From: Diospyros lotus
Lineage: Eukaryota > Streptophyta > Magnoliopsida > Ericales > Ebenaceae
Assembly: GCF_014633365.1 (NCBI RefSeq)
Contig: NC_068339.1
Location: 14,407,925-14,471,924, forward strand
Reading direction: 5' to 3'
DNA length: 64,000 nucleotides
Every line of letters begins with the position of its first letter. Positions within the stretch are counted from its first letter, which is position 1. Positions 11,031 to 23,871 of this stretch are shown here, piece after piece. The translations under genes and the position numbers were made by a program. The notes under the pieces are model-generated. The model did no database searches and was not told where the DNA came from. It worked only from the letters and a program-made list of their open reading frames with translations.

Positions 11031-12785
11031 TATTTTGATATTCTTTTATCTTGTTCATTTTATGAAACGTTACTTAAATCAATTAAAATGGATTTATTTA
11101 TTTATTTATTTATTTAATGATAAAATGTGATTTGTTTGACCTTATGGAGCTATTCAGACATAAAGGATTTCAAATACCTCTGGTTTTGGCATGTGTACGC
11201 ATACATGTATATACAGTACATGTAATGCAATCAAGATTGGAAACGGATACTACTTGGAAACTGATTCCCAAGTGCACTTAATGATGGGATCAAACAGTTG
11301 ATTGGTTAGTGTCATTGTTAGGCATTTAACACTATTAAAAGTACACCAAGATTGGACAATTGCCCATGACTTGGCTGCACCATGGCCAGATAAATATTAT
11401 CATTTGGGCTTCATAAATCACTTTTATTTTTTATTTTTTTTATTGCAACCATGAGCCTAAGGCAAGAAGACAGGCAGTTCATTTTTTACTTTTAAATAAG
11501 AAGATTCAAAGTTGATGATGAGAGTGGAGTGGTTGGTAAAAATGCCTCTAACTATAATGGAAAAAAAAATTAAAGAGGGAGATGGTAAATAGGAGGAGTA
11601 ACTCTTTATTTTTTATTCATTCATTTTTTCAAAACGAAAATGTACAACTAAACATATAGATATTTTTATCAAAATTATTTGTTAATTTTTTTAAATTATA
11701 TTAGAAGACATACTGCATTTTTTCTTATCTATAAGATTTAAGATAAATTTATTTGAAGGAATGAAAGATAAGTTTTATTTAAATAATTTCAAATAAGAAG
11801 TCACGTGACTTATTTTTTAATAATTATCAGATAATATTAATAAAAAAATAATAAATCACTTTATCGAAATATTTTCATATGATCTTACCTTTTTTCAACT
11901 TATATCTTGATTAAAAATCACTAACTTAATTATTATAGTTTTTCTTTTATTATTTAAATAATCCTAAGTTAGATCAATTAAAGTAACGTCTAACTCGAAA
12001 GGAATGGACATCCATTGGTCAACAAACTCTGAGCAAACTCAATTAATCATCAGCGGCCTTGTGAAAATTGTTGGTGCTTATTTAATGCCTAGAAAATACA
12101 ATATGTTAAGCATAACACAATTCTTTTTAGGCTGTCATCAGGAAAAAACACAAAAGTTTAGTAACGTAAATATGCTTTTGATCTCAATTCAGGAACAATT
12201 TAGAATCACAAAAAATTTAGAGTTTTACAAAATGTTTAGGAATATAAATATATTTTTGGCCGATTAATTTATCTAACTAATATAGTAATTCATGATCCAG
12301 GGTTTTATATTTTTTTCTATTTTCTCCCCAATACATTTATGAGTACAGTACAAGTACATTTATGAAACAGACATATGAATTTTTGACTATGAAATTTTCT
12401 TGAATTTTCATAAATGACAACACCAATTTACTGAGTCACAGCAAGAATGCCACGCTGTTTGCTTACTGTTTTTAAGATTATTTTGGGGGTAAATTACAAC
12501 TAGACTCCTTGAAAAAAAAATGTCTTTTAATGGCCCTGTAGTTTATATTTTTTAGTCGAATACTTCATCTAAAAATATTTTTAAACTAATAGAGGGCCTT
12601 TATATATGCAAAAAATGTAAATCAGAGAGATTTTTAGAAAAATATTTTGAACAATAGGGTGTCCCATACTATACCAAACTACAAGGAGTTTTGTGTGCAA
12701 TTTATCTAATTATTTTTATATTTTTAACCCAAATAAAATTGAAAAAAAAATTCCAAAGCTTATTCTAAAAATTGGAAAAGGGGGG
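11031..12785. other. AT-rich intergenic region
   Basis: No gene was recognised. It includes a TTTA run near 11094-11115 and MITE-like AT-rich sequence near 11690-11930. An open stretch at 12004-12267 has no recognisable domain and is not called. Confidence 0.4.
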
Positions 12786-13258
12786 TCAATTTAAAAAAAA
12801 AAATCTAACACAGAGAGAAAGAATAAATAAAAAACAATAGAATCTTTTAAAAATTAGTTAATTTATTTTTATTGTGAAGAAAATGAAAGAAAGACACACA
12901 ATCTTTATAGATTTAAAATGGATAATAATAGCTTCCACAAGTATGATACACTGGTAAAATACTTAGAGTTTACAATGGAGTATTGGAGTTTGAATAAGTG
13001 CGGCGACTTGTCAATTTTAAAAAAAAAATTCAATTTAAAAAAAAAAATCTAACACTCAAAGAAAGAATAAATAAAAATAATAGAATCTTTAAAAAATAGT
13101 AGTTAATTTATTTTTATTGTGAAAGAAAATAAAAGAAAGACACACAATGTATATAGAATAAAATAGATAATAATATCTCCCACAAGTTTGGTACAATGAT
13201 AAAATACTTAAAGTTTTACATGGAATATAAGAGTTCAAATCAGTGCGGCAACTTAAAA
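12786..13258. repeat. Two tandem units of about 240 bases, SINE-like
   Basis: Unit 1 is about 12786-13028 and unit 2 about 13029-13258. Both run from CAATTTAAAAAAAAAAATCTAAC through GAAAGACACACAAT to GTGCGGC. The end of each unit carries GGTAAAATACTT-like and GAGTTCAAAT-like words, reminiscent of tRNA A and B boxes in plant SINEs. The SINE interpretation is tentative. Confidence 0.7.
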
Positions 13259-13768
13259 AATAGAATTATTATTAGAAGACAGCACTAAGATTGGAAGACA
13301 AGTTTCACATAAATTACATCGAATGATCAATTTTAAATGTGTATAGATTGTATTCGTATTCGAATTTACAAGACCAAAGATAAGTTGCCCTAAAGAGATT
13401 AATTCCGCAAAACTCACACCCAGGTGAAGAAATAAAAAAATAATAATAATATTGGTGATGCATCATACTTGTGAAAGGACACACGAGGGCTAATGAATGG
13501 AGGGCGGCAGAACTTACCCACCCTCATTAAATTTCAGAGAGAAATAGTCCATCCCTACAGCTGTGCCATGGTGGCCACTGGCCAAGAAAGCCCAACGCGT
13601 TACAGTTTTTCAGTTCCCTTTCCAGTATCCGTCGCCCATTATCAATTAATTAATTGAGCTTGCACGCTTCCCTCCCTCCCTCCAGACAAAAGGTTACCCT
13701 TCAATTCATCAAGAAACTTTTTATTATTTTTCTTTTTTTTTTATGGGTTGGTGTTGTTCATTTTCAAC

Positions 13769-13775
13769 TATATAA
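13769..13775 (+). promoter_or_regulatory. Putative TATA box of CER3-like gene
   Basis: TATATAA lies 221 bases upstream of the start codon, just before a transition to sequence typical of a 5' leader with CT repeats at about 13877-13905. Transcription would start near 13800. This is inferred from position and motif only. Confidence 0.55.
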
Positions 13776-13989
13776 GCAGGCCATCGGAGCACCGAGAATA
13801 ACAGGTTCATTCAGAGTGAAGAGAGATACATCCTTTTTAACAAAGGGAAGACAAAAGCTAGTTAGCTAGCTTCAAAACCCTCTCTCTTTCTCTCTGTCTC
13901 TCTGATCCAACAGAACTGAGCTGTTATTGCTGCAAAGAGCTGGCTACAGAAGAAATTAAGTAGAACCAAAGGAGAGATTTGATTAGTAA

Positions 13990-16900
13990 ATGGTAAACAT
14001 GGCTGCAACCTTGTCTTCTTGGCCCTGGGAAAACCTGGGATCTCAAGGTATGGAAGCAATAACCTAACTTACTTTCTATGCCCTTCGTGCCTTTTCTATC
14101 ACCTGTGAATTATGTTGTGTTTTGTTTTGGTCTTCCTTTTTGATGGTGCAGTATCTGTTATTTGGACCTTTTGTTGCACAAGTATTGTACTCAGGAATCC
14201 AAGAGGGTATGATCACGAAGGACAGTGGCTGCCTTCACATTCTAATTATATGTGCTCTTAGAGCTGTTATGTATCAGCAATGGACTTCTTGGAGCAACAT
14301 GCTTTTCATCACCCGCTGTCGCCGGATCTTAAACCAAGGTGTCGACTTCAAGCAGATCGACAAAGAGTGGGAGTGGTAACTCCTCCTCCTCTCTATCGCA
14401 TACGTTAAAGGGCTGTTATTGCGAGTTCTCATTATTATCAATAAAAAAAAAAAGAAACAAAAAATCCTGCTCTTTCTCCTAAAAATGACTGAATTCATTT
14501 CTTCTCCCCCACTATTTTGCAGGGACAATTTCATTATTCTTCAAGCCCTAGTGGCTGCCATGGCTAGCTACATCTTCCCAGGTCTTTCCAATCTTCCCTT
14601 GTGGGACACAAGAGGCTTTCTTGCAGCCATTCTTCTCCACATTGGGCTCTCAGAGCCCTTATACTATTGGGTTCACAAGCTCTTCCATGGAGAATTTCTC
14701 TTCACCCATTACCATTCTCTCCACCACTCATCACCTGTTCCTCAGCCCTTAACTGGTAAGTCAAAATACAATAAATTATTTTGTAATTCGGAGACTTAGT
14801 GCCCAAACTCATTTGATGCTTTCATCATGTGTTAATTTGTAATAACAAGATTAATCGCCTAAATAATTAGGCAAACTCTTTTTTCCTATTTAGTACTGCG
14901 AGCACTAATTTTTTGATCATACAGTGTTCCCGAAACCCAAAATGATTTCTTCCAAAATACCCAGTAACTAACCCATTTAATTCTGATAAAGTTTGCTTAC
15001 TTTTTCATTCATTTATTTCATCTTGATGACTATGGGTGCAGCTGGAAATGCCACTTTTTTGGAGCATCTTGTGCTAACAGCTGTGATTGGGATACCAGTG
15101 ATCGGGACATGTGTGATGGGGTTTGGATCAATGAGCATGATCTATGGCTATGTCTTGATCTTCGATTTTCTCAGATGTTTGGGGCATTGCAACGTTGAGA
15201 TTGTTCCCCATCAGTTGTTTGAGCTCTTCCCCTTCCTCAGATATCTTCTCTATACTCCAACGTAAGTTAGTTTCTCACTCACAATTAAGAGATGTTCTCC
15301 TCCACACAATCTTCATGTACCAATCATGCACACAACATGATTAAAAAGATTAAAAAGGAAACCAACTAAAACTAAGTACTTTTATATGTAAAAATATATA
15401 TGTATGTAAGTTCTATACGCCATTTTCTTTTTCTTTTCATCTACCCTTCTGTTGCAAGATGCTAACCTAAACAGCGGTTCGGGGTGGTGTAAATAGGCAT
15501 TGGCTGAGGCAACTGTTTTATGATATTATTAATATGAAATTTTGTTTAGAGATAATTTAGGAATATAAAAACCTGGCAGGCCTTCTGTTTATTCTTGTTG
15601 TTTTTCATAATAGCATAGACTGAAAATTTTCCAAGTACCATTTTATATGAAGGTAATTTAAGAATATAAAATCTGACAGAATTTCATTATTACTGGACGA
15701 GTATTCTAATTTTAAGATATAGGGAAATGATATTTAACGTTTTTTATTCTTTTTTTTTTTTTTTTGCTCATAGGAAATGATATTTATCTTACCTCTTGTA
15801 AGCTAGGTGGAAAATTTATGTTAAATTTAATAACGTACCGTTTTGTGCAAACATTTTTAGGCCATAATAATATTTAAATCAAAGGGGTAAGGTAATGCGT
15901 GTCTGGCAAAATGGCAAAATCTACACACACACAAAAAAAAAAATCACAAGTGTTAATTTCTTTCTGTTTTTTCAAAAATTAGTGAAAGACATATTTATCA
16001 TTAGTTTAATTTTATATTTTAACACAAGATATAAAACAGCATTTAACTTTTCAAATATATAATTTTTCAATATATATATAAATTTATCATATATTTTGAT
16101 TAAAAAGATCACAAGCTTCACTGTGTTGAGTTGTCACATTTATGAGGTGCTTTTACAGAATCCATGTAACTCTCCCTTGATGTGACAGTTTTATAATATG
16201 ATCATTGTTCAACTTCAACCATACCTTGACCGGCCAAAATAAACTTCAAATCAAATCTTTTATGGTTCATTTTTATCAGAAAAAAAAAAAATTCAAAACC
16301 AACTCTTGAGGTCAAAGCATCCTTTAATTTACCATTGCCCCAAAGCCTTTGTAATATTCAAAAAATAACCTAATATTCTGTCAAAAAAAAATTCATTGCT
16401 TTGGTGGGTTTGATTCACAGATACCACAGCCTTCACCACACAGAGAAGGGCTCCAACTTCTGCCTTTTCATGCCTCTTTATGATGCAGTGGGAAACACCC
16501 TCAACAGCAAATCATGGGAGTTGCAAAAGAAGATAAGCTTAGATTCAGGTACATCGTCAGACTTTTCGGTTGTACGAGTGTTGGTTGCCTTTTCTTGGGT
16601 CATTTTTATGGTTTTTATAACTCAAATACGTAACATGAATGCAGCAAAAAAGAAGTGGAGGGTGCCAGATTTTGTGTTCTTGGCGCATGTGGTGGATATA
16701 TCGCATTCATTGCACAGTCCCTTCGTGTTGAGATCAGTGTCATCGACGCCGTTCACAACGAGGATCCTCTTTCTCCCAATGTGGCCCTTTGCTTTTGTGG
16801 TGATGCTGGTGATGTGGGCTAAGTCGAAGACCTTCCTCTTCTCCTTCTACAATCTCAGAGGCCGCCTCCACCAGACCTGGGCTGTTCCTCGCTATGGTTT

Positions 16901-19900
16901 TCAGGTCTCTTCATCCACTTGATTTATTTTGACTATAGAAGAAAATCCGTAATTATTATATTTTGCGATTAGCCAAACATGATAGCCCTTGATACACTTT
17001 TTATTGTTTATGTAAAGGTTCCCTAAAGTGTATATCTTGTTTTTCTATTTCTCTGACGATTTTGTCAGCCGACTTTGTCAGATTTCTAACACAGTTGATA
17101 CACGTTTCATTACTCTCTTTTTATTGGGGTAATACTGTACAGATTAAAATTGACACAAACGAATGTGACTGTTTAAAAATGATATAAAAAATATGGATTG
17201 TTGTACAAGAATATCAAAGACTATACTACTTTATATGAAAAGCTACACTTTAAATTAGACATATATGTATATATAATTAAAATATTTCTTACACCTTATT
17301 ATCTTGCCCTTTTTTATTGTCTTGAAGAAGAGGTATTTTAGTCACATATTTCACCGTCTTAAGAGACATTTTTTTCATTTTAACTATATTATGTAGTTTA
17401 AGGTGTAGTCTAAGAAAAACAAATAATATTTTTCCTCTAAATATCATTTGGCAATAACAATGTATAGCATTAAATGGTTTAGACAGTTTATTTTAGGAAC
17501 CCTAGACCCTAGATGTTATAGGAGCAAATGAAGTTAATTTGGGCAATATAACATTGTTAGTAAATTATTCGGTAGATTCTTCTCGAAAACATCCCGTCAT
17601 TTATCTTTGCTGTTTGATGGTAACCAATTGCCCTTTTGTTTTCCACATGCAGTATTTCTTGCCATTTGCTAGGAAGGGGATCAACAACCAGATTGAGGAA
17701 GCTATTCTAAGGGCAGACAGATTGGGAGTTAAAGTCCTTAGCCTTGCTGCACTGAATAAGGTTGGTTGGTTGCTTTCTTTCTCCATTTCCCTCGCCCACA
17801 CCTATTATTTATTGTTGAAAAACTTTTAAGGACATCAAGACATTACAGGGAAGGGGTCCCTCACATGGGGATACCTTCTTCTCGCATCGGTTTCTTTTCT
17901 GTAGTTTATTTTTAATATTTCAAGTCTCTGTATTTTGATCTATTTTCTCAAATTAAGCCTTCTTGTTAGGTTAAAAAATGGATTTATCTTGTAAAAATAT
18001 GTTTAAGAAAACCAATCACACCCATATCTTAATCTCAAAGTTAAACAATCGCAAAGTTCTTCATGTTTGATGTTCCATTGTACTAATTAATAATACTTAG
18101 GTAAGTACTTGTTTTCTTAAATAAACTCAAAAAAGTTAAGATGAAGATAGTTTGGTGCCTATAAGTTGAATAAAAAATATCAACGCAACATATAATTTTG
18201 TTTATTTTCTATTAGATTACAAAAAAAAAAAACTAAGTTAAAACTTTAGAAATTTAGAACTGATGAGAAAGGACCTGTCTCTCTAATTTCTAATTTTGAT
18301 GAGTAACGACTGTCATACAAACATAACTACAGAATTTTCGAACGAAGTGACATAACTCAATTATATCCATGTGGGAAAGACTTTTATAAAATAAATTATA
18401 ATTATGAAATTACCACGATCACATTATTTTAGTGGTATCTTATATACAAAGATTGTGTGTAAATGTCATATTCCACATCCATAATAGGAAGATGCATGGT
18501 AAGGTCAGGTCTGCAAGTGACGTGGTTGGGAGCTTGGATTAGAAGAGTAGATAGATATGGGCTCTCTCTCTCTCTCTCCATATATATATATATATATATA
18601 TATGCATATATGTGGGGTGTAGTTTGGTGGATAGCCAGTTGTATATGTACTGAATTTGCCATTACAGCCCCATGTTCCTTAATTGCAAGCAAGCATCAAC
18701 GTCTCTGAAGCATTAAAGTCATCAATGGTGCCGGGACCCTTCTTTTCAACTTATTCATGTCATAATCAACCATTAACTGTTATTTCTATATTTTTATCTT
18801 GTTTTATTCGTATTTTCTGTGTTTGTAATGTAGAATGAAGCTTCCAAATTAGATTTCATATAGCTGACCTTGCATGGGAGAATAAACGCCTAATTGTTTT
18901 AACATGTTGTAGAATGAAGCTCTTAATGGTGGTGGAATGCTGTTTGTGAACAAGCATCCAAACCTTAAGGTTCGAGTCGTCCATGGGAACACCTTAACGG
19001 CTGCTGTGATCCTCAACGAAATCCCCGACGATGCCAAGGAGGTGTTCTTGACCGGAGCAACCTCGAAGCTTGGCCGAGCCATCGCTCTATACCTTTGCCG
19101 GAAGAGAGTTCGAGTCCTTGTGAGTGTCATCTTCTTAATTATGTCATCATCTTATTCAATGTTTTTCTACTCATCCAAAAGTGAAAGTGCTATCTAAAAA
19201 GTTGATTTGTGATTTTAAATCGGATCGGGATCAATGAATACGTACGAAGGTAATGGAATGGTTCTAATTAAATGGGTTGAGCATGGTGCAGATGTTGACT
19301 CCGTCAAGCGAGAGATATCAGAAAATACAGAAGGAAGCCCCAGCCGAGTTTCAGAAGTATCTGGTCCAAGTGACCAAGTACCAAGCAGCCCAAAACTGTA
19401 AGGTACTAATTACTGCGACTGTTCACAAGATTAATTTATTTCTCAAACAAGTTTCAACTACTCAAATGCTTGCAAATTAGGAATAGCAATGAGTACTCAT
19501 CTCACCCAGATAAGTTGAAGTTTCTCTAACGGTACAAAGATCGACAAGAGAAACAATTTCCTGCCTTGGGGGTGGGTATGGTGTAAATGCAAATTCGTTG
19601 TTGTCGTTGTTGATGAACAGACTTGGATCGTGGGCAAGTGGATAACACCAAGAGAGCAAAGCTGGGCGCCGGCCGGAACACACTTCCATCAATTTGTGGT
19701 GCCCCCAATTCTATCCTTCAGAAGAAACTGCACTTACGGTGATCTTGCGGCCATGAGGTTGCCTGATGATGTCGAAGGACTTGGCTCTTGTGAGGTACGC
19801 AACGCATAAATAAATCATGTCACGCTCGCACAGGATTAGGATTAAAAATTCGGAACACGGGTTTTCATTAACAATATTAATTAATTAGTATCGATGACTG

Positions 19901-20094
19901 TTTTGGAACAGTACACAATGGAGCGAGGGGTGGTGCATGCTTGCCATGCCGGCGGCGTGGTTCATCTTCTTGAGGGCTGGACGCACCACGAAGTTGGCGC
20001 CATCGACGTGGACAGGATCGACTTGGTGTGGGGAGCTGCCCTGAAACATGGCTTGAAGCCAGTCTCAAGCTTCACAAAACACAAACAAATATAG
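13990..20094 (+). CDS. CER3: CER3/WAX2-type very-long-chain aldehyde/alkane-forming protein
   Basis: Eleven exons: 13990-14047, 14152-14375, 14523-14755, 15042-15261, 16421-16548, 16645-16904, 17653-17760, 18913-19119, 19292-19402, 19621-19794 and 19912-20094, all with GT-AG introns. The product (about 635 residues if the frame were whole; Arabidopsis CER3 is 632) has an N-terminal membrane part of the fatty-acid-hydroxylase superfamily. Its His motifs are [19 protein letters not shown] and [14 protein letters not shown]2 C-terminal domain follows ([32 protein letters not shown]). CER3 is known to partner CER1 at the ER to make cuticular alkanes from very-long-chain acyl-CoA. Odd point: exon 1 (WPWENLG, then phase 1) does not fit exon 2, which must be read from phase 0 (YLLFGP). 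The total is 1906 bases, two short of a whole frame. This may be a real 2-base deletion, an assembly error, or start-site use at the in-frame ATG at 14143 in intron 1. Confidence 0.92.
18561..18602. repeat. (CT)n(TA)n microsatellite in CER3 intron 7
   Basis: About nine CT units are followed directly by about twelve AT/TA units. It lies in the 1.15-kb seventh intron and is a likely length-polymorphic marker. Confidence 0.95.
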
Positions 20095-20779
20095 AATCTT
20101 TCACCCCACCAGTACTGACAAAAAAAGAACAATCGACTCCCTCTTCTCATTTTTTTTAGCTAATTTGCTCCGCTTCTTAACGCACGGAGTTCTTGCAGGG
20201 CTTACTTGAATAAGTAGTGCATGTAAGACCCATCGTTTGTGTTTAAGAGGGAGAGATACGGTTAGAAATGGGATTAAATTTTAGTTTCTTTCTTTTTAGA
20301 ATATATAACATTCTTGGGTTTTCTTTATATAGTCAACTCAACTGTATGGAAATTATTACTCACTTATCATGCTCTATGTAATATATAAATATACAATATC
20401 TCATTGATTTATACATCCATTGACGGACGCACCCATAGAATAAAACAAAATTTCTATTAAATACAGTTTCCATATTCGAAGAAAGAATATAGAGGTTTGA
20501 AGTCTGAACAAAAACGTCTGTTTGATCGCCAGTCTTTGGGCATTAAAAATGTCCTTTTCGAGCGTCCCTTCAAGCTAACTTTTACAACATTGGATAATTT
20601 CTAATCAAAATTTTGGTAGAGGGTTCGAATGCTGTGTGAGCTTTAAATCAACAAGGACATATTGTTTCCCAGGTGGGTAGTTAGGCATTCAATTATGCTG
20701 TTTCTTTGGCGAGAAAATTCTGAGAGTAGACATCAATTCTAAAAGGACACTCGTTTGAAAAGCTTGTACAGTGTTATAG
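20095..20779. other. 3' flank of CER3 and intergenic DNA
   Basis: The 3' untranslated region probably ends within the first few hundred bases. AT-rich AATATA words occur near 20290-20400, but no single poly(A) signal stands out. No further gene is seen before the LTR at 20780. Confidence 0.4.
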
Positions 20780-21108
20780 TGTTATAACTGTCATTCAAAC
20801 AAAATTTAAATTTGATTGCAATAAGATTTGTATATATATATATTTTTTTTACTCATCAAATTTATTTTTGTAGCTCACTTTGAGAAGATAGATTTATGCA
20901 AGTTAATTATTTTTATATATATTTATAAATATGTACATAATATTCTGAATTTATTATAACAATATCACTATTATAATAGTAATATATTATCATAATGATA
21001 TTTTATTTTTTTTGTCCATAATTTTTTCAAATTTTATTTTTTCATGTAAAACATTTGTCTGCTTTTGATTGTTTGATAGTAATTTATTTTCAATCAAAAA
21101 TTCTTATA
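20780..21108 (+). repeat. Copia-like LTR A
   Basis: It begins TGTTATAACTG and ends ATTCTTATA (the expected CA decayed to TA). The sequence is similar in order and words to the LTRs at 694-1042 and 28635-28982 but clearly more diverged. It is followed by TAGTATTAGAGCC. Confidence 0.6.
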
Positions 21109-21111
21109 AAA

Positions 21112-21124
21112 TAGTATTAGAGCC
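21112..21124 (+). promoter_or_regulatory. Primer-binding-like site after LTR A
   Basis: TAGTATTAGAGCC is a degraded form of the plant initiator-Met primer site TGGTATCAGAGC. The equivalent word after LTR B is TAATATCAAAGCC at about 22237-22249. Confidence 0.6.
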
Positions 21125-21989
21125 ATTGGATCAAATGGCAAATCTTAGGCGTTGCATATGCAGTCCATCATTTCTTTCAGCTAGGGTTTTGTTGCCTAGT
21201 CGCCGCTTCCATTAGCCGCCACTTCCTTGCCTATCACTGTCAACCACCATCAGCCTCTTCCTCCTCATCGATTGCCATGAGCTCCCTCGCAATCGCCGTT
21301 AACTACCATAATCGTAGCCATCAAGCAGTGTTTGCCTTTGATTGTTCATATTCATCGTGGTCGCCTATTCATCTCATTCGGCTTCTTACTGCTCGCCTTC
21401 TCTAATTGTCTCTTTCATAATCACCTCGTCGTCGGTTGCCTAGCCATCGTCATTACGTCGGTTCAAATCTGCAGATTAACCGTAAGCCTCATCTTCTGCC
21501 ATTGCTGCGGCAACAAACTCGTCTTCCATCGACCCTCGACCTCCTCTTCCGCTGTTGCCAACATCATTCCCATTGACGATAACTTCTTTTGTGCCTTCAA
21601 TAGTCGTCATCAACGACCTTGCAACTTTTGCCATCACTACCATCGATTGATTCCTTTATAACAACCAATCTTCAAGCTGTACCCAAATCTACTCAGATCA
21701 AGTAGATCACGTCTAGATCTACTAGATCCGACAGATTTGTCAAAATCCATATTTGAATCAGATCCACCCAGATCCAATCCATTAAGACCAAATTCGACCT
21801 GTTAGTTTGTTCAGCCCAGATCTAACAAATACATATCTATCTCGTCCAAATTTATGGTCTAGATCCCGTTGTACTAGTCTGTTTTCTATTGGGCCTTTTC
21901 TTTATAAATCTTTTGATACTATTTGAAATTATTGGATCTTATCAATGGGAACTTTGAAATATGATATTTGGTGGCTCATTTTCTAATTA

Positions 21990-22232
21990 GCATATAAATT
22001 AATTATTTTTGTATATATCTATACAGATGAGTGGTAAATCTATAAATAAGTATCTAATATTATTATGAAATTATTACAATAATATCATTATTATTGTAGC
22101 AATATAATCATAGTAATATTTTGGTTTTTTGTTCGTGATTTTTTCGATTTAGATTTTCTACATAAAACATTTGTGTTCTAACGTATGCTTGATAATTTAA
22201 TTGTGGTTTATTTTCGATCTAAAATTCTTACA
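21990..22232 (+). repeat. Truncated Copia-like LTR B
   Basis: The 3' two-thirds of the LTR is present, ending ATTCTTACA, followed by TAATATCAAAGCC and another copy of the leader. The 5' part is missing or too decayed to place. Confidence 0.55.
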
Positions 22233-23871
22233 AACTAATATCAAAGCCGTTGAATCAAACTCCATCATCATTTTGGCAAATCTCAATCGTTGAATCTACA
22301 ATCCTTCATCATCTTCTTTAGCTAGGGTTTTATTGCCTAGGCACCGCCGCTATTGTAATCATCATCGTTGGCCACCTTCTTGCCTGTCAGTGTCGACCAC
22401 CATCAACCTCCTCACCATCATCGACTTCCATGAGCCCCTTGCAATTGCCATCGATTGCCCTTATCGTAGCAGTCGAGCAGTGTTTACTTTCAACTGTTCA
22501 TCTTCATTGCGATCGCCAGTTCATCTCATCTGACCTCTTACTATCCACACACTATCGCCTTCTCCAGTCATTTCATTTGTCATCACCTTGCCGTCGATCT
22601 CTTAGCCATCATTATCACATTGGTTCAAATCTGCAAACCGATTGTCGGCATCTTCTTTTGCCATTGTTGCTGCAACCCTTGTTAGCAATTCGTCAAATTA
22701 TTCGCGTATTATACGCGAATTATTTCATATTTTTATTAAAAGTATTATACTTGCGTATTTTTGAAATATTCGAAATAATTTGCATATTTTAAATCTAAAA
22801 AGTATAAAACGTGTATTAGTCGAATTTTTAAAAAATTCAACTGAAAAATTTGTTGCATGCTCCCAGACCATGTGTAGAGCAAATTATGATGTCTGATTAG
22901 AAATGTTTTTTAATTATTACTATAGCTAATGATGGCTCATGATGACCCATTATTTAATTATTTTCAACTTCCCACTTTTCACTCAACTCTCATTTTGTTT
23001 TTATTAAATATTAATATTCAATTCCATCCCCATACATATCTCTCATATCTCTATCATCTATCTAATAAACTACTCATTTACCACATTTCTCTTTGGAATG
23101 TTTGTTTTTTAGTTCTCAACTTCTCATCAGATTCAATAACTTCAACTCATTTTTATCTCTTTGTTGGTTGCTTTGTTTTATTCCTTGTTTTGTAATCTTC
23201 TCAACATTTTTTGAAGTATTTTTTATATGCATGGAAGATTATTTAGGGCATATTTTGTTACATTTTTTAAATTAATTTTTAGTTTTAAAATCAAACAATG
23301 TAAAATTGATAGATTTGAAGCACTGATTTTTGAAATTATTTCTAAAATTAAAATTTAAAAATACTGAGTTTTAACAAACAACAAAAAATTTACAGAAAAA
23401 AAAGTAATAGAAAAGAATGTATATACACACACATGAGCAGTTATAAAAATTACAAATTTGTTTTTAAAAAATAATAAGAAGAAATAAACTGAAAACACAC
23501 AAATTATAATCAACAACCAATAACCACTATGATTTTTGTTTTCCTTACTTTCCATTTCACACCGTTTCTAAATATAGCCTCAGCTAACATCAATTATTTG
23601 TCTAAATTAAGATTTCAATTCTCAACCACCATACATACACTATGTTCGTTAACTTCAACATAGCTTTATTAATTTATTTTGGAACTTGAATATATTGTTT
23701 TTAGTGGCATCTGAATTTTTTCATGTTATCTTGCGTTAATTTAGGTTAGTTGAATCTGTTAATTTTTTAATTATATAAGTTTTAATAAATTTATTTTTAC
23801 TTATACATGTTAATCTTTTGTTAATTAATTGTTATGCATATTAGTAAATAAAATTAAACTATATGTAAGAA

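Noticed and set aside
12004..12267. 87-codon open stretch between the gap and CER3
   Set aside because: Start context, composition and lack of homology to anything I recognise do not support a gene; surrounding DNA is AT-rich intergenic.
20625..20650. tRNA gene or SINE B box (GGTTCGAAT)
   Set aside because: A single B-box-like word with no A box or cloverleaf around it.
21332..22792. Open stretches in the Copia-like leaders
   Set aside because: Ser/His/Cys-rich translations of pyrimidine-rich leader DNA, not conserved in frame between the two leader copies.
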